Positions 33,558-41,443 of a stretch of 64,000 nucleotides of DNA are shown here, piece after piece. The notes beneath the pieces are model-generated. The model saw only the letters and a list, made by a program, of their open reading frames with translations, did not search any database and had not been told where the DNA came from. Every line of letters starts with the position of its first letter. The stretch's first letter is position 1. Where the stretch lies: positions 1-64,000 of the forward strand of contig CAKOHG010000005.1 in assembly GCA_934085565.1 (NCBI GenBank). The letters are read 5' to 3'. A program made the translations under genes and the position numbers. Origin of the DNA: an uncultured Bacilli bacterium. Lineage in GTDB: Bacteria; Bacillota_I; Bacilli_A; RF39; UBA660.

Positions 33558-35366
33558 ATGTGTGGAATTGCCGGTTTTATTGGTAAAGATAAAAATAAAA
33601 AGAAAATTTTAAAAGCTATGTGTGATAGAATTGCCCATCGTGGACCAGATGCGGAAGGTTTTTATGTTAAGGGAGATGTTGCCCTTGGTCAAAGAAGACT
33701 TTCTATAATTGATATAGAAGGTGGAAAACAACCCATGTTTAGTGAAGATGGCAAACTAGTTATCGTTTTTAATGGTGAGATTTATAATTATAAAGACTTA
33801 AAAAAAGAACTTAAAGAATATCCTTTTCAAACGGAAAGTGATACGGAAGTATTAATTTATGGTTATCGTAAATGGGGGTATGACTTACCGAATCATTTAA
33901 GAGGAATGTTTTCTTTTGCTCTTTATGACATGGAAGAAAAAACTTTATTTTGTGCTCGTGATCATTTTGGTATTAAACCTTTCTATTACTATTATAATGA
34001 TGGAACCTTTATGTTTGCTTCAGAAATCAAAGCTTTTTTAGATCATCCTAAATTTGAAAAAAAATTTAATGAATCTTTAATTGCACCTTACTTATCATTT
34101 AGTTTTACTCCTACTACGGAAACTTTTTTTGAAGGCGTTAAACGTTTAGACGCTGGAAATTATTTAATATATAAAGATGGACAAATTAATATTGAACGTT
34201 ATTTTGATTTAACTTTTCCTATCGAGGAAAAAGATTATGATAAAACTGTAGAAGAAATTGGAAAAGTTATGGAAGATAGTACTCGTCATCACATGATTAG
34301 TGATGTTGAGGTTGGCTCTTTCCTTTCAAGTGGTATTGATTCTTCTTATTTAGTGTCTTTGGCAAGACCAGACAAAACTTATACGGTTGGTTATGATATT
34401 CCACGTTATAATGAAATTGATTATGCGAAAGATTTAACGGATAAACTAAAAATTAACAATACCAGTAAAAAGATAACAAAAGAAGAATACATGAAAGTTT
34501 TAGATAAAATCATGTATCATATGGATGAACCAGCAAGTGATCCTGCCGTGGTTGCTTTATACTTTGTTGCTAACTTAGCTAGTAAAGATGTTAAAGTTGT
34601 TTTGTCAGGAGAAGGAGCTGATGAATTCTTTGGAGGATATAACTATTATCGGGAAGAAGTAGATTATTCTTTCTATAATAAGATACCTTTCTTTATTCGA
34701 CATGGTATTTCTAAATTTTGTTCTTTATTTCCACCGGTAAGAGGTATTAATTTCTTAGTAAGACGTGGAGAAAGATTAGAAGATAGTTATATTGGGGTTA
34801 ATAAAGTTTGGAGTGATAAAGAAATCAAAAAGCTTTTAAAGGAACCCGTTACAATTCAAAATAAAGAAATAACAAAACCAGTGTTTGACAAATTTAAAGG
34901 TCAAAGTAATATTGTTAAAATGCAAGCTATTGATATTAATTTTTGGTTAATGAAAGATATTTTACAAAAAGCTGACCGTATGACTATGGCCAATTCCTTA
35001 GAAGGAAGGGTTCCTTTTGTTGATAAAGAAGTCTTTAAAATTGCTTCTTCTTTACCACTTAACTATAAAGTGACTAAAGAAAACACTAAAGTAGCTTTAA
35101 GAGACGCTGCTAAAAAAGTGATTCCTAATGAATCTTATAAAAAGAAAAAACTTGGTTTTCCAGTTCCAATTCGTGATTGGATGAGAGAAGACGATGTATA
35201 TAAAGAAATCAAAAAAGCCTTTAATAGTAAAGTATGTAAAAAATATTTTGATAAAGATATTCTTATTAAAATGCTTGATGAACATAAAGAAGGTAAGAAA
35301 GATAATTATCGTAAAGTTTGGAATGTTTATTGCTTTATTAAATGGTACAATGTCTTTTTTGCATAG
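33558..35366 (+). CDS. asnB: glutamine-hydrolysing asparagine synthetase
   Basis: Makes asparagine from aspartate, glutamine and ATP. 602 aa. The catalytic Cys follows the initiator Met (MCGIAGFIG); the glutaminase domain has RGPDAEGFY, FNGEIYNY, and ESDTEVLIYGY. The synthetase domain has the PP-loop SSGIDSSYL near residue 257 and GEGADEFFGGYNYY. A TATAAT box is present 28 bases upstream of the start, downstream of the 12-bp repeat cluster. Confidence 0.95.
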   Translation: MCGIAGFIGKDKNKKKILKAMCDRIAHRGPDAEGFYVKGDVALGQRRLSIIDIEGGKQPMFSEDGKLVIVFNGEIYNYKDLKKELKEYPFQTESDTEVLIYGYRKWGYDLPNHLRGMFSFALYDMEEKTLFCARDHFGIKPFYYYYNDGTFMFASEIKAFLDHPKFEKKFNESLIAPYLSFSFTPTTETFFEGVKRLDAGNYLIYKDGQINIERYFDLTFPIEEKDYDKTVEEIGKVMEDSTRHHMISDVEVGSFLSSGIDSSYLVSLARPDKTYTVGYDIPRYNEIDYAKDLTDKLKINNTSKKITKEEYMKVLDKIMYHMDEPASDPAVVALYFVANLASKDVKVVLSGEGADEFFGGYNYYREEVDYSFYNKIPFFIRHGISKFCSLFPPVRGINFLVRRGERLEDSYIGVNKVWSDKEIKKLLKEPVTIQNKEITKPVFDKFKGQSNIVKMQAIDINFWLMKDILQKADRMTMANSLEGRVPFVDKEVFKIASSLPLNYKVTKENTKVALRDAAKKVIPNESYKKKKLGFPVPIRDWMREDDVYKEIKKAFNSKVCKKYFDKDILIKMLDEHKEGKKDNYRKVWNVYCFIKWYNVFFA

Positions 35367-35395
35367 AAAAAGTCGAAAGAGTTTCGACTTTTTTT
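35366..35395 (+). terminator. intrinsic terminator after asnB
   Basis: AAAGTCGAAA, GAG loop, TTTCGACTTT and more T. Confidence 0.9.
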
Positions 35396-35446
35396 GGTGC
35401 TCGTTTTTCTAAATTTTGATATAATGAATACAAGAAGGTGAACAAC

Positions 35447-36058
35447 TTGAAAACAATTAACTATTTATATCTTTCTTTGATGTGCTTTTTTCTTTTCTTC
35501 TTTTTAACTATTTTTATTATCAATGGTAATGTTATTTTTTTTGATGATTTAATTTATAATTTTTTACATCATTTTCCTTTAACGTCTTTTTTTAGAGTAA
35601 TGACAGAACTAGGTAGCGTGATGGGCATAGGAATCGTTATGATTCTTTATCTTTTAGGAAGCAAGTCTAAAAAAAACGTTCAATTTTTCTTAGCTTTAAT
35701 GTTATTAAATACAGTGGCTAATTTTGTTTTGAAACAATTTTTTGTTCGGTCAAGACCATATTATGAAAAATTGGTATCAGCTTCTGGATTTTCTTTTCCT
35801 AGTGGTCATACGATGGCTTCTTGTATGTGCTATGGCCTTTTTATTTATTTTTTATGGCAAACTAATATCAAAAAAGTTTGGAAAATCATTGGAACGCTTT
35901 TCTTTCTTTTTATTATTTTAAGCGTTGCTTTAAGTCGGGTTTATCTAGGTGTTCATTATGCTAGTGACGTCTTAGGAGGATTTTTCGTTAGCTTATTTTT
36001 CCTTTTCTTTAGTATTTTCTTTTTAAAGACTACCAAAATGGTTAACGCCTCATCATAA
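35447..36058 (+). CDS. PAP2-family membrane phosphatase
   Basis: 203 aa with about six helices. All three acid-phosphatase motifs are visible: KQFFVRSRP (KxxxxxxRP), PSGHTMAS, and SRVYLGVHYASD (SRxxxxxHxxxD). Relatives recycle undecaprenyl pyrophosphate or dephosphorylate lipids at the outer membrane face. TTG at 35447 is chosen, six bases after AGAAGGTG; a GTG at 35438 falls inside that ribosome site. Its 3' end overlaps the convergent acetyltransferase by 17 bases. Confidence 0.88.
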   Translation: MKTINYLYLSLMCFFLFFFLTIFIINGNVIFFDDLIYNFLHHFPLTSFFRVMTELGSVMGIGIVMILYLLGSKSKKNVQFFLALMLLNTVANFVLKQFFVRSRPYYEKLVSASGFSFPSGHTMASCMCYGLFIYFLWQTNIKKVWKIIGTLFFLFIILSVALSRVYLGVHYASDVLGGFFVSLFFLFFSIFFLKTTKMVNASS

Positions 36059-36494
36059 AAGTTCCTTTTTGTTTAGTTGGCTCACCACCAACTCGTTGAA
36101 CTAATTTTTGACTATTGGAATTTTTATCGTCCACAACTTCATAAAGTCCATTGATATCAGGATAAAGCTCAAATATTTTTTCCATAAATTCAAATGTAAG
36201 AAGAGAACCAAGATATTGATGTCTATATTTTTCTAAAATACCTATGCTAATTTCTTGGCGTTCATTTAAATAAGTAATAGAAATAAGTCCGACAGGATAA
36301 TCATTATAATAAGCTATGAAAACCTCATTTAAATGTCTAAAATCATTGGCTTTTCTTTTATAAATACTTTCGATCATGTAATGAATATTACCGAGGTATT
36401 CGCTGTTTTGACTTTGCATTAAAGAGGTTACAATTTCTTGATGAAGTTTTCGAGAACTGTCATATTTTTCTAAAATAAAACTATCAAGTTCCAT
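36042..36494 (-). CDS. GNAT-family acetyltransferase
   Basis: 150 aa. The GNAT fold is suggested by FIAYYNDYPVGLISITYL, the acetyl-CoA loop region ISIGILEKYRHQYLGSLLTFEFM (Q-x-x-G-x-x-like), and the late LYEVVDDKNSNSQKLVQRVGG. The substrate is unknown. It is convergent with, and slightly overlaps, the PAP2 gene. Confidence 0.75.
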   Translation of the reverse strand: MELDSFILEKYDSSRKLHQEIVTSLMQSQNSEYLGNIHYMIESIYKRKANDFRHLNEVFIAYYNDYPVGLISITYLNERQEISIGILEKYRHQYLGSLLTFEFMEKIFELYPDINGLYEVVDDKNSNSQKLVQRVGGEPTKQKGTFMMRR

Positions 36495-36555
36495 AATATC
36501 ACATCCTTATTTATATTATATCCAATTAAATGTTAAATAAAAAGAAGAAAAATTT

Positions 36556-37242
36556 TTACTTTCTTCTTTCTTTTACTTTCTTTTTTATGACTTGTAAATG
36601 AGGGAAGGCATGAATAAGTCTTTTTTCAAATGTCTTCATAGAGTCTTCCACTTGTTTTTTTACCATCTTTGTAATTCTTTCCGTATCGTCCTTTTTAATG
36701 ATTTGTTTCTTTTGAACATCTTCACTAACATGTTGAATATTTTTAATAATCTTAAATGAAATGACATTATCAATGAAATAAACAATCAAGATAACTAGTG
36801 TTAAAGCATATAAGATAGGTATAGAAATTTTTTCAATCATACCAAGGAAAAAGGGATTAGAAACATACATAATAAATAGGCCAAATAAGCCAAAAGGCAC
36901 CATGGTTTCTAAACAAATACGTCCGTTGATATTAAAACGATATCCTGAATAGTCCCACCAACGAGTGTGAAAAATCTTTTCTAAAAAATAACTTGTAAAG
37001 TATTCTAGTAAAGAACAGCAAAGAATAATCATGATAAATAAAGTGACCGGATCATTTAAATAACGATTTAACAAAATAGTCATAATTAAAGCTCCATGTC
37101 CATAAATAGGGCAATAAGGACCAATTAAAAAGCCACGGTTAACAAATTTGTGATCAGAAACTAATTTACATCCAACTTCTAGGCACCAGCCCAAAAAAGA
37201 ATAGACAAAAAATAGTAAAATATAACGACATACTATTTCCAT
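36556..37242 (-). CDS. putative ABC transporter permease, CmpB-like (COG4905)
   Basis: About 228 aa with five or six membrane helices. FLGWCLEVGCKLV and FVNRGFLIGPYCPIYGHGALIM are the hallmark blocks of the CmpB/COG4905 family; the DYSGYRFNINGRICLETMVPFGLFG region fits too. No ATPase partner is nearby and true transport is unproven. The tail after residue 165 is charged and cytoplasmic. Start uncertain: ATG at 37242 or TTG at 37251. Confidence 0.78.
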   Translation of the reverse strand: MEIVCRYILLFFVYSFLGWCLEVGCKLVSDHKFVNRGFLIGPYCPIYGHGALIMTILLNRYLNDPVTLFIMIILCCSLLEYFTSYFLEKIFHTRWWDYSGYRFNINGRICLETMVPFGLFGLFIMYVSNPFFLGMIEKISIPILYALTLVILIVYFIDNVISFKIIKNIQHVSEDVQKKQIIKKDDTERITKMVKKQVEDSMKTFEKRLIHAFPHLQVIKKKVKERRK

Positions 37243-37436
37243 ATAAAACAAAACATCCTTTCAATTTATGTTAATTATATCGAGAAAACTAAGTTTTTGT
37301 AAAGTAAAAAAAAGGACAAAAAAATCTTGTTTGTTGGATAAGTGGTAAAGGATTGACTAATACTTGACACATCCTGAAAAAAATATACAAAAGATAAAAG
37401 AAAATGGATATAATATTATTATCGGAGGGATAAATT

Positions 37437-37838
37437 ATGAAAAAGAAAACAGTAGCCGCTTTACTAGGCGGAGCAGCCGTTGGAGCTGGCTTAGGCATTT
37501 TATTTGCCCCTAAAAAAGGTGAAGAAACAAGAGCTGAATTAAAAGCTAAAATGGATGAACTTGTTAATAAAGCACGTGATATTGATATGGATGACGTGAA
37601 AGAATACGTTGTTACTAAAACAGATGAAATTGAAAATGCTTTAAAAGATTTAGATAAGGAAAAAGTTTTAGAAATTGCTAAGAAAAAATCTAAAGAAATT
37701 CAAAAAAGTGCAAAAGATTTAGTAAATTATGTTAAAGACAAAGGAGAACCTGTTTTAACAGATGCTGCTAATGCTGTAAGAGAAAAAGCTATTGAAACAA
37801 CAAAGGCTGTTTTAGAAAAATTAGAAAATACAAAATAG
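37437..37838 (+). CDS. YtxH-domain protein
   Basis: 133 aa. The N-terminal KKTVAALLGGAAVGAGLGILFAPKKGEETR is the YtxH signature (shown in parts: GGAAVGAGLGILFAPKKG), a glycine-rich membrane hairpin followed by a long amphipathic, lysine/glutamate-rich helix. Relatives are general-stress-associated proteins of unknown mechanism. A GGAGGG ribosome site and TATAAT box precede it. Confidence 0.85.
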   Translation: MKKKTVAALLGGAAVGAGLGILFAPKKGEETRAELKAKMDELVNKARDIDMDDVKEYVVTKTDEIENALKDLDKEKVLEIAKKKSKEIQKSAKDLVNYVKDKGEPVLTDAANAVREKAIETTKAVLEKLENTK

Positions 37839-37936
37839 GGTTGTTGCATAAAATCATAAAATTTTGTATAATATTTAAACAAAGAAGTGGTAGTTTTGAA
37901 CCCTTCTTTTTGTTTTACTCTAAAGGAGAGATATAA

Positions 37937-38531
37937 ATGAGTAATAATTTTTATACAAAATATGAATATGCTCAAAAAATGCTTGAAACAGAACTTAATA
38001 TTTTAATAGATTCTTTTGAAAGAAAACATGGTTATACACCAGTTGAACATGTTAAAACAAGATTAAAAAACTTTGCCAAGTATTCAAAAGAAGTTAGAGA
38101 AAAAGGGATATACTTACAGTGTAGATAATATTGAAAAACATATCATGGATGTTATTGGATTTCGAATAGTTGTTTCTTTCTTGTCAGATGTTTATGACAT
38201 CGTTTCCTTAATTAGTCATTCTACTAATTTAATTATCAAACAACGAAAGGATTACATTGAAAATCCAAAAGAGTCTGGTTATACCAGCTATCACCTTATC
38301 TTATTAGTGCCTATTTATTTAGAAAATTATGTGGAATATATTCCTGCTGAAATTCAAGTACGAACGGTTGCTATGGATTTCTGGGCTAGTTTAGATCACA
38401 AAATACGTTATAAATTTAAAGAGCAAATTCCTCACGAAGTACAAAATGAAATGTTAAGTTATGCTAAAGATATTAGAGAGCTAGATCACAAAATGTACTA
38501 TATGAATCAAATAGTGAACAAATATCAATAA
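37937..38531 (+). pseudogene. RelQ-like small alarmone synthetase, frameshifted
   Basis: Two overlapping frames together make a full RelQ/YjbM-type (p)ppGpp synthetase: residues to HVKTRLK in frame one (from 37937), then LPSIQKKLEKKGYTYSVDNI in the +1 frame to 38531. The junction is at A6 (38065-38070); with five A the protein reads through as KTLPSIQKKL. The second part holds the synthetase motifs (IMDVIGFRIVVSF, ESGYTSYHLI, EIQVRTVAMDFWASLDHKIRYK). A real mutation, sequencing error or programmed +1 shift are all possible. Unaided, frame one ends at 38128 with 63 aa. Confidence 0.82.
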
Positions 38532-38544
38532 GTTCACTTTTTTT
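38513..38544 (+). terminator. intrinsic terminator after the relQ-like gene
   Basis: AGTGAAC pairs with GTTCACT, followed by T7; it overlaps the stop codon. Confidence 0.85.
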
Positions 38545-38605
38545 GTTGTTATTTTCTAGGCTATCTCTTATAATTATAGTATAGAAATGGAGTGAAAAAA
38601 GGATA

Positions 38606-39850
38606 ATGTATTGTAGTGAATGTGGTGCTAAAATACCATCAGACGCTTCTTTTTGTGGAGAATGTGGAACAAAAGTACAAAAGAGTAAAGAAACACCTCC
38701 TAAAAAAGAAAGAAAACCACTTAGTAAAGCACAGAAAATAAGCATTTTAGTCATTTTCTTGGTAGCCATCATTTTATTTGGCGGTTATAAATATTTATCA
38801 ACGACGATGGGACCTGTGGGTGTGACTAAACATTATGTATCTTCTTTAAAAAGCAATAGTATTGAAGATATTTATAATTCTTTAAGTATTGAAGGAGATA
38901 CTACTTTTACAACGTTAGATGAATTTAAAAAAGTTTATGACGAATACGAAAATAGTTTTAAAGATCTTAAAGATTATACGGTAGATGAGGCAGTTTATAA
39001 TGACGATAAAACAAGTGCTACAGTTCGTGTTACCATCAAAAAAGAAGATGATACCGAAAAAGTTTTGATTGCCACGGTAAATAAAAGTGATAAAAAGAAA
39101 TACTTATTCTTCGATGAATGGAAAGTAGAAAGTCTAACAAGTAATGGATACTCTACAACGGGTGTGGAAGTATTAAAAGATTTCCGTATTAGAGTCCCTA
39201 AAAATAGTAAATTAACCTTAAATGACCAAGATGTTGACCCTAAATTTATTGAAGAAAATACTTGGGAAGATGGTATTGATGTTTATGTAATTCCTAATTT
39301 ATTTGTTAGCACGATTAAAATAAAAACAACTTTACCAAATCAAATGGTAATTGAAGATGAAAAAGTTTTAAATTCTTATAGTAATCAGTATGAAGTAGAA
39401 GTTTCTTTGAAAAACTTAAATGATGAAATGGTAAGTACTTTAAAAGAACAAGTGAAAACAGATATTTCTAATTTATATAATAATATTATCGCTCAAAAAA
39501 ATTGGGATGCTGTGAAAGAAAGTTATAGTTATAACAACGTTAATTTATCTTCTTTAGAAGAAGATTATATGGACTTATATGAAGAATTAAATAGTGATAA
39601 TTTAACTCTTAAAAAATTAGAAATTTCTAATGTCACGTTAACAAATGTTAAATTAAATGATGAAGGAAAGCTTGTGATAACCGCTAAATATAATTATGAT
39701 TATACTGTCGATTATAAAAATCTACTTGGCGAGGTTAAAACCAAAGATGGTAAGAGTTCTTACTCATCAACTATTACTTATGACTATTATGATAATAGTT
39801 ATAAAATAAATGAAATTTATAACATGGTTCATTATTTTAGTACATGGTAA
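38606..39850 (+). CDS. TcaA/YvbJ-like zinc-ribbon membrane protein
   Basis: 414 aa. Residues 1-25 form a zinc ribbon with two CxxC knuckles (MYCSECGAK, SFCGECGTK). A membrane helix at about 46-65 follows, and the rest is external, beta-rich, with repeated modules like TcaA of Staphylococcus and YvbJ of Bacillus, proteins linked to cell-wall stress and glycopeptide sensitivity. Function here is inferred. It appears co-transcribed with a second zinc-ribbon membrane protein 21 bases downstream. Confidence 0.78.
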   Translation: MYCSECGAKIPSDASFCGECGTKVQKSKETPPKKERKPLSKAQKISILVIFLVAIILFGGYKYLSTTMGPVGVTKHYVSSLKSNSIEDIYNSLSIEGDTTFTTLDEFKKVYDEYENSFKDLKDYTVDEAVYNDDKTSATVRVTIKKEDDTEKVLIATVNKSDKKKYLFFDEWKVESLTSNGYSTTGVEVLKDFRIRVPKNSKLTLNDQDVDPKFIEENTWEDGIDVYVIPNLFVSTIKIKTTLPNQMVIEDEKVLNSYSNQYEVEVSLKNLNDEMVSTLKEQVKTDISNLYNNIIAQKNWDAVKESYSYNNVNLSSLEEDYMDLYEELNSDNLTLKKLEISNVTLTNVKLNDEGKLVITAKYNYDYTVDYKNLLGEVKTKDGKSSYSSTITYDYYDNSYKINEIYNMVHYFSTW

Positions 39851-39871
39851 AAAAGAAAGGAATTGAAAAAA

Positions 39872-40585
39872 ATGGCAAAATTTTGTACAAAATGTGGAAA
39901 GAAATTAGAAGAGGGAAAAGCTTGTGATTGTGAAAAAACGACAAGCGAAAGTGTTAAAACAGCAGTTGCAAATAATAACATGGTAAATGATTATATGGAA
40001 GTTCTAAAAGGAATGTTTACTAAACCATTAGATACTATGAAAGATTATGCCAAAAAATCTAAATTTAATTTAGGGCTTATTATGATTGTTTTAAATGCAT
40101 TAGTTTTTGGTTTATTCATTTATCTCTTTGCTAAAGAAGGAACAAATTCTATATATAGTTTAATTTATGGTAGTTCTTCTTTATTTGGAAGTGTTACTAA
40201 GAATGTTGAAATACCTATTAAAGTTTTCTTCATTGCTAGTTTAATGATGGCTATCTTCCATTTCTGTTTAGGTGGACTGATTCACTTTATTTCAACAACA
40301 ATTTTAAAAACAGAATCTGATATCAAAAGAACTTATGCTTTAATTGGTACTACTGCAGTTATTACTACCGTTACTACTTTAGCTAGTCTTATTTTAATGT
40401 ATGTTAATATGTGGTTATGTCTTATCGTTTTATTACTTGGTAGTTTACTATACTTCTTTAATTTATTTCATGGCTTTACAGAACTTACTAAAGTAGATAA
40501 AAATAAAATCGTTTATGTCTTTACAAGTGCTTATGCGATTACATTATTTATTGTTTGTTATGTATTACCAAAGATTTTTAGTTAA
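39872..40585 (+). CDS. zinc-ribbon polytopic membrane protein, Yip1-like
   Basis: 237 aa. N-terminal MAKFCTKCGKKLEEGKACDCE is a short zinc ribbon, then an amphipathic stretch and five hydrophobic helices (about residues 65-235), reminiscent of Yip1/DUF1282-type proteins. The ATG at 39872 has AGAAAGGA about ten bases upstream; a TTG at 39863 is too close to it. Likely in one operon with the TcaA-like gene; role unknown. Confidence 0.7.
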   Translation: MAKFCTKCGKKLEEGKACDCEKTTSESVKTAVANNNMVNDYMEVLKGMFTKPLDTMKDYAKKSKFNLGLIMIVLNALVFGLFIYLFAKEGTNSIYSLIYGSSSLFGSVTKNVEIPIKVFFIASLMMAIFHFCLGGLIHFISTTILKTESDIKRTYALIGTTAVITTVTTLASLILMYVNMWLCLIVLLLGSLLYFFNLFHGFTELTKVDKNKIVYVFTSAYAITLFIVCYVLPKIFS

Positions 40586-40605
40586 AAGCTAAAAGTCTTT
40601 TTTTT
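40571..40605 (+). terminator. intrinsic terminator
   Basis: AAGATTTTTAG pairs with CTAAAAGTCTT (one G-U), followed by T's. It overlaps the 3' end of the zinc-ribbon gene. Confidence 0.8.
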
Positions 40606-40621
40606 AACTTTTTTGTAAAAT

Positions 40622-40665
40622 AAAAAAGGAAATCGAAGATTTTTCTTGTATATATAAGTAGGAGG
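40622..40665 (+). promoter_or_regulatory. shared upstream element, copy 3
   Basis: A6, GGAAATC, loop GAA, GATTTTT, CTTG, TATATATAAGTAGGAGG. Here the 3' end of the element doubles as a perfect AGGAGG ribosome site seven bases before a 45-codon ORF. The second leader hairpin found in the other copies is missing. Confidence 0.75.
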
Positions 40666-40671
40666 TATAAA

Positions 40672-40809
40672 ATGTTAGAATTTTTATTATTAATTAATCT
40701 ACTTATTTTAGATTATCTTACTTTTAAAAGTTACCGACGAAAAGAAAAGTTAGTAGGAACCTTAAATTTAAGAGATTTAGATGAAGAATTTTGGCAAGAT
40801 AATTATTAA
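40672..40809 (+). CDS. 45-aa membrane micro-protein under the shared element
   Basis: Codes MLEFLLLINLLILDYLTF then KSYRRKEKLVGTLNLRDLD and EEFWQDNY. One N-terminal membrane helix is followed by a basic patch and an acidic tail. AGGAGG lies seven bases before the ATG. Small size and lack of a known family lower certainty, but the strong ribosome site and conserved upstream element argue that it is translated. Confidence 0.65.
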   Translation: MLEFLLLINLLILDYLTFKSYRRKEKLVGTLNLRDLDEEFWQDNY

Positions 40810-40815
40810 AAATGA

Positions 40816-40844
40816 TTGCAAAACAAAAAAATATTTCTTATAAT
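40816..40844 (+). promoter_or_regulatory. promoter of the leuS T-box transcript
   Basis: TTGCAA, 17-base spacer, TATAAT, eight bases before the T-box leader. Confidence 0.8.
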
Positions 40845-40851
40845 AGTTTTT

Positions 40852-41042
40852 GAAAGCAAGAGAAAAAAGAGTAGTAATAAACCTTTTCTTTTAAAGAGAG
40901 TTTGGGCATGGTGGAACCAAACAAAGAAAAATTATGAACTTACTTTTGGATGCTTATAGGGTTGTTTTCCTTTATCAAACATAGAGTAGAAATTAAGGTG
41001 GTACCACGGGGTAAACTCGTCCTTTAGGTATTGCCTTTTTAT
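40852..41042 (+). promoter_or_regulatory. T-box leader, leucine-specific
   Basis: The T-box core AAGGTGGTACCACGG (40995-41009) with the downstream ACTCGTCC half of the antiterminator is unmistakable. Stem I is seen as TTTTCTTT/AAAGAAAA and GTTTGG/CCAAAC; directly after it, GAA-CTT-AC places a CTT (Leu) specifier at 40939-40941. A competing terminator GGGGTAA/TTGCCTT with T's ends the leader. Uncharged tRNA-Leu would favour read-through into the membrane-protein gene and leuS. Confidence 0.92.
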
Positions 41043-41067
41043 TTTGCTAAAAGAAAAGAGGGTATAT

Positions 41068-41442
41068 ATGGAAACTTATGAAATGTTTATGGAGATAGGC
41101 TTTTTTGCTATTATGTTTTTACTGATTTTTATTATTACTTATTGTATGAATTTGAATAATTATAAAAAACGTAAATACACATCTATTGGTGAGTTAAATT
41201 ATTTATTAAAGAAATTTAATTTAGATAGAAAGAAATTGCCTGTGCGAAAAATGCTTTTGGTTTTTAGTTTGATAGATGCTTTTATCATGGCATTTACAGC
41301 TAGCTTTATCACAGCTTTACCAGTAAATACAGTTTTTCAAATGCTCATTGGTTTTGTTCTTTTATTTGCACTCATCTATGCTTTATACGAAATATATGGA
41401 AGACATTTAGTAAAAAAATATAAAAAGAAAGAAGGAAAATAA
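41068..41442 (+). CDS. small membrane protein between the T-box and leuS
   Basis: 124 aa with an N-terminal helix (IGFFAIMFLLIFIITYCM), a basic loop and two more helices near the C-terminus (residues about 65-110). I do not recognise the family. The ATG at 41068 follows AAGAGGG; an upstream TTG at 41044 lies at the T-box terminator. Its stop is one base from the leuS start, so it shares leucine-responsive control. Confidence 0.65.
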   Translation: METYEMFMEIGFFAIMFLLIFIITYCMNLNNYKKRKYTSIGELNYLLKKFNLDRKKLPVRKMLLVFSLIDAFIMAFTASFITALPVNTVFQMLIGFVLLFALIYALYEIYGRHLVKKYKKKEGK

Positions 41443-41443
41443 A

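Noticed and set aside
38064..38072. Programmed -1 frameshift at the A-AAA-AAC heptamer in the relQ-like gene
   Set aside because: The heptamer is in the right register, but the downstream synthetase is in the +1 frame and the -1 frame stops within a few codons.
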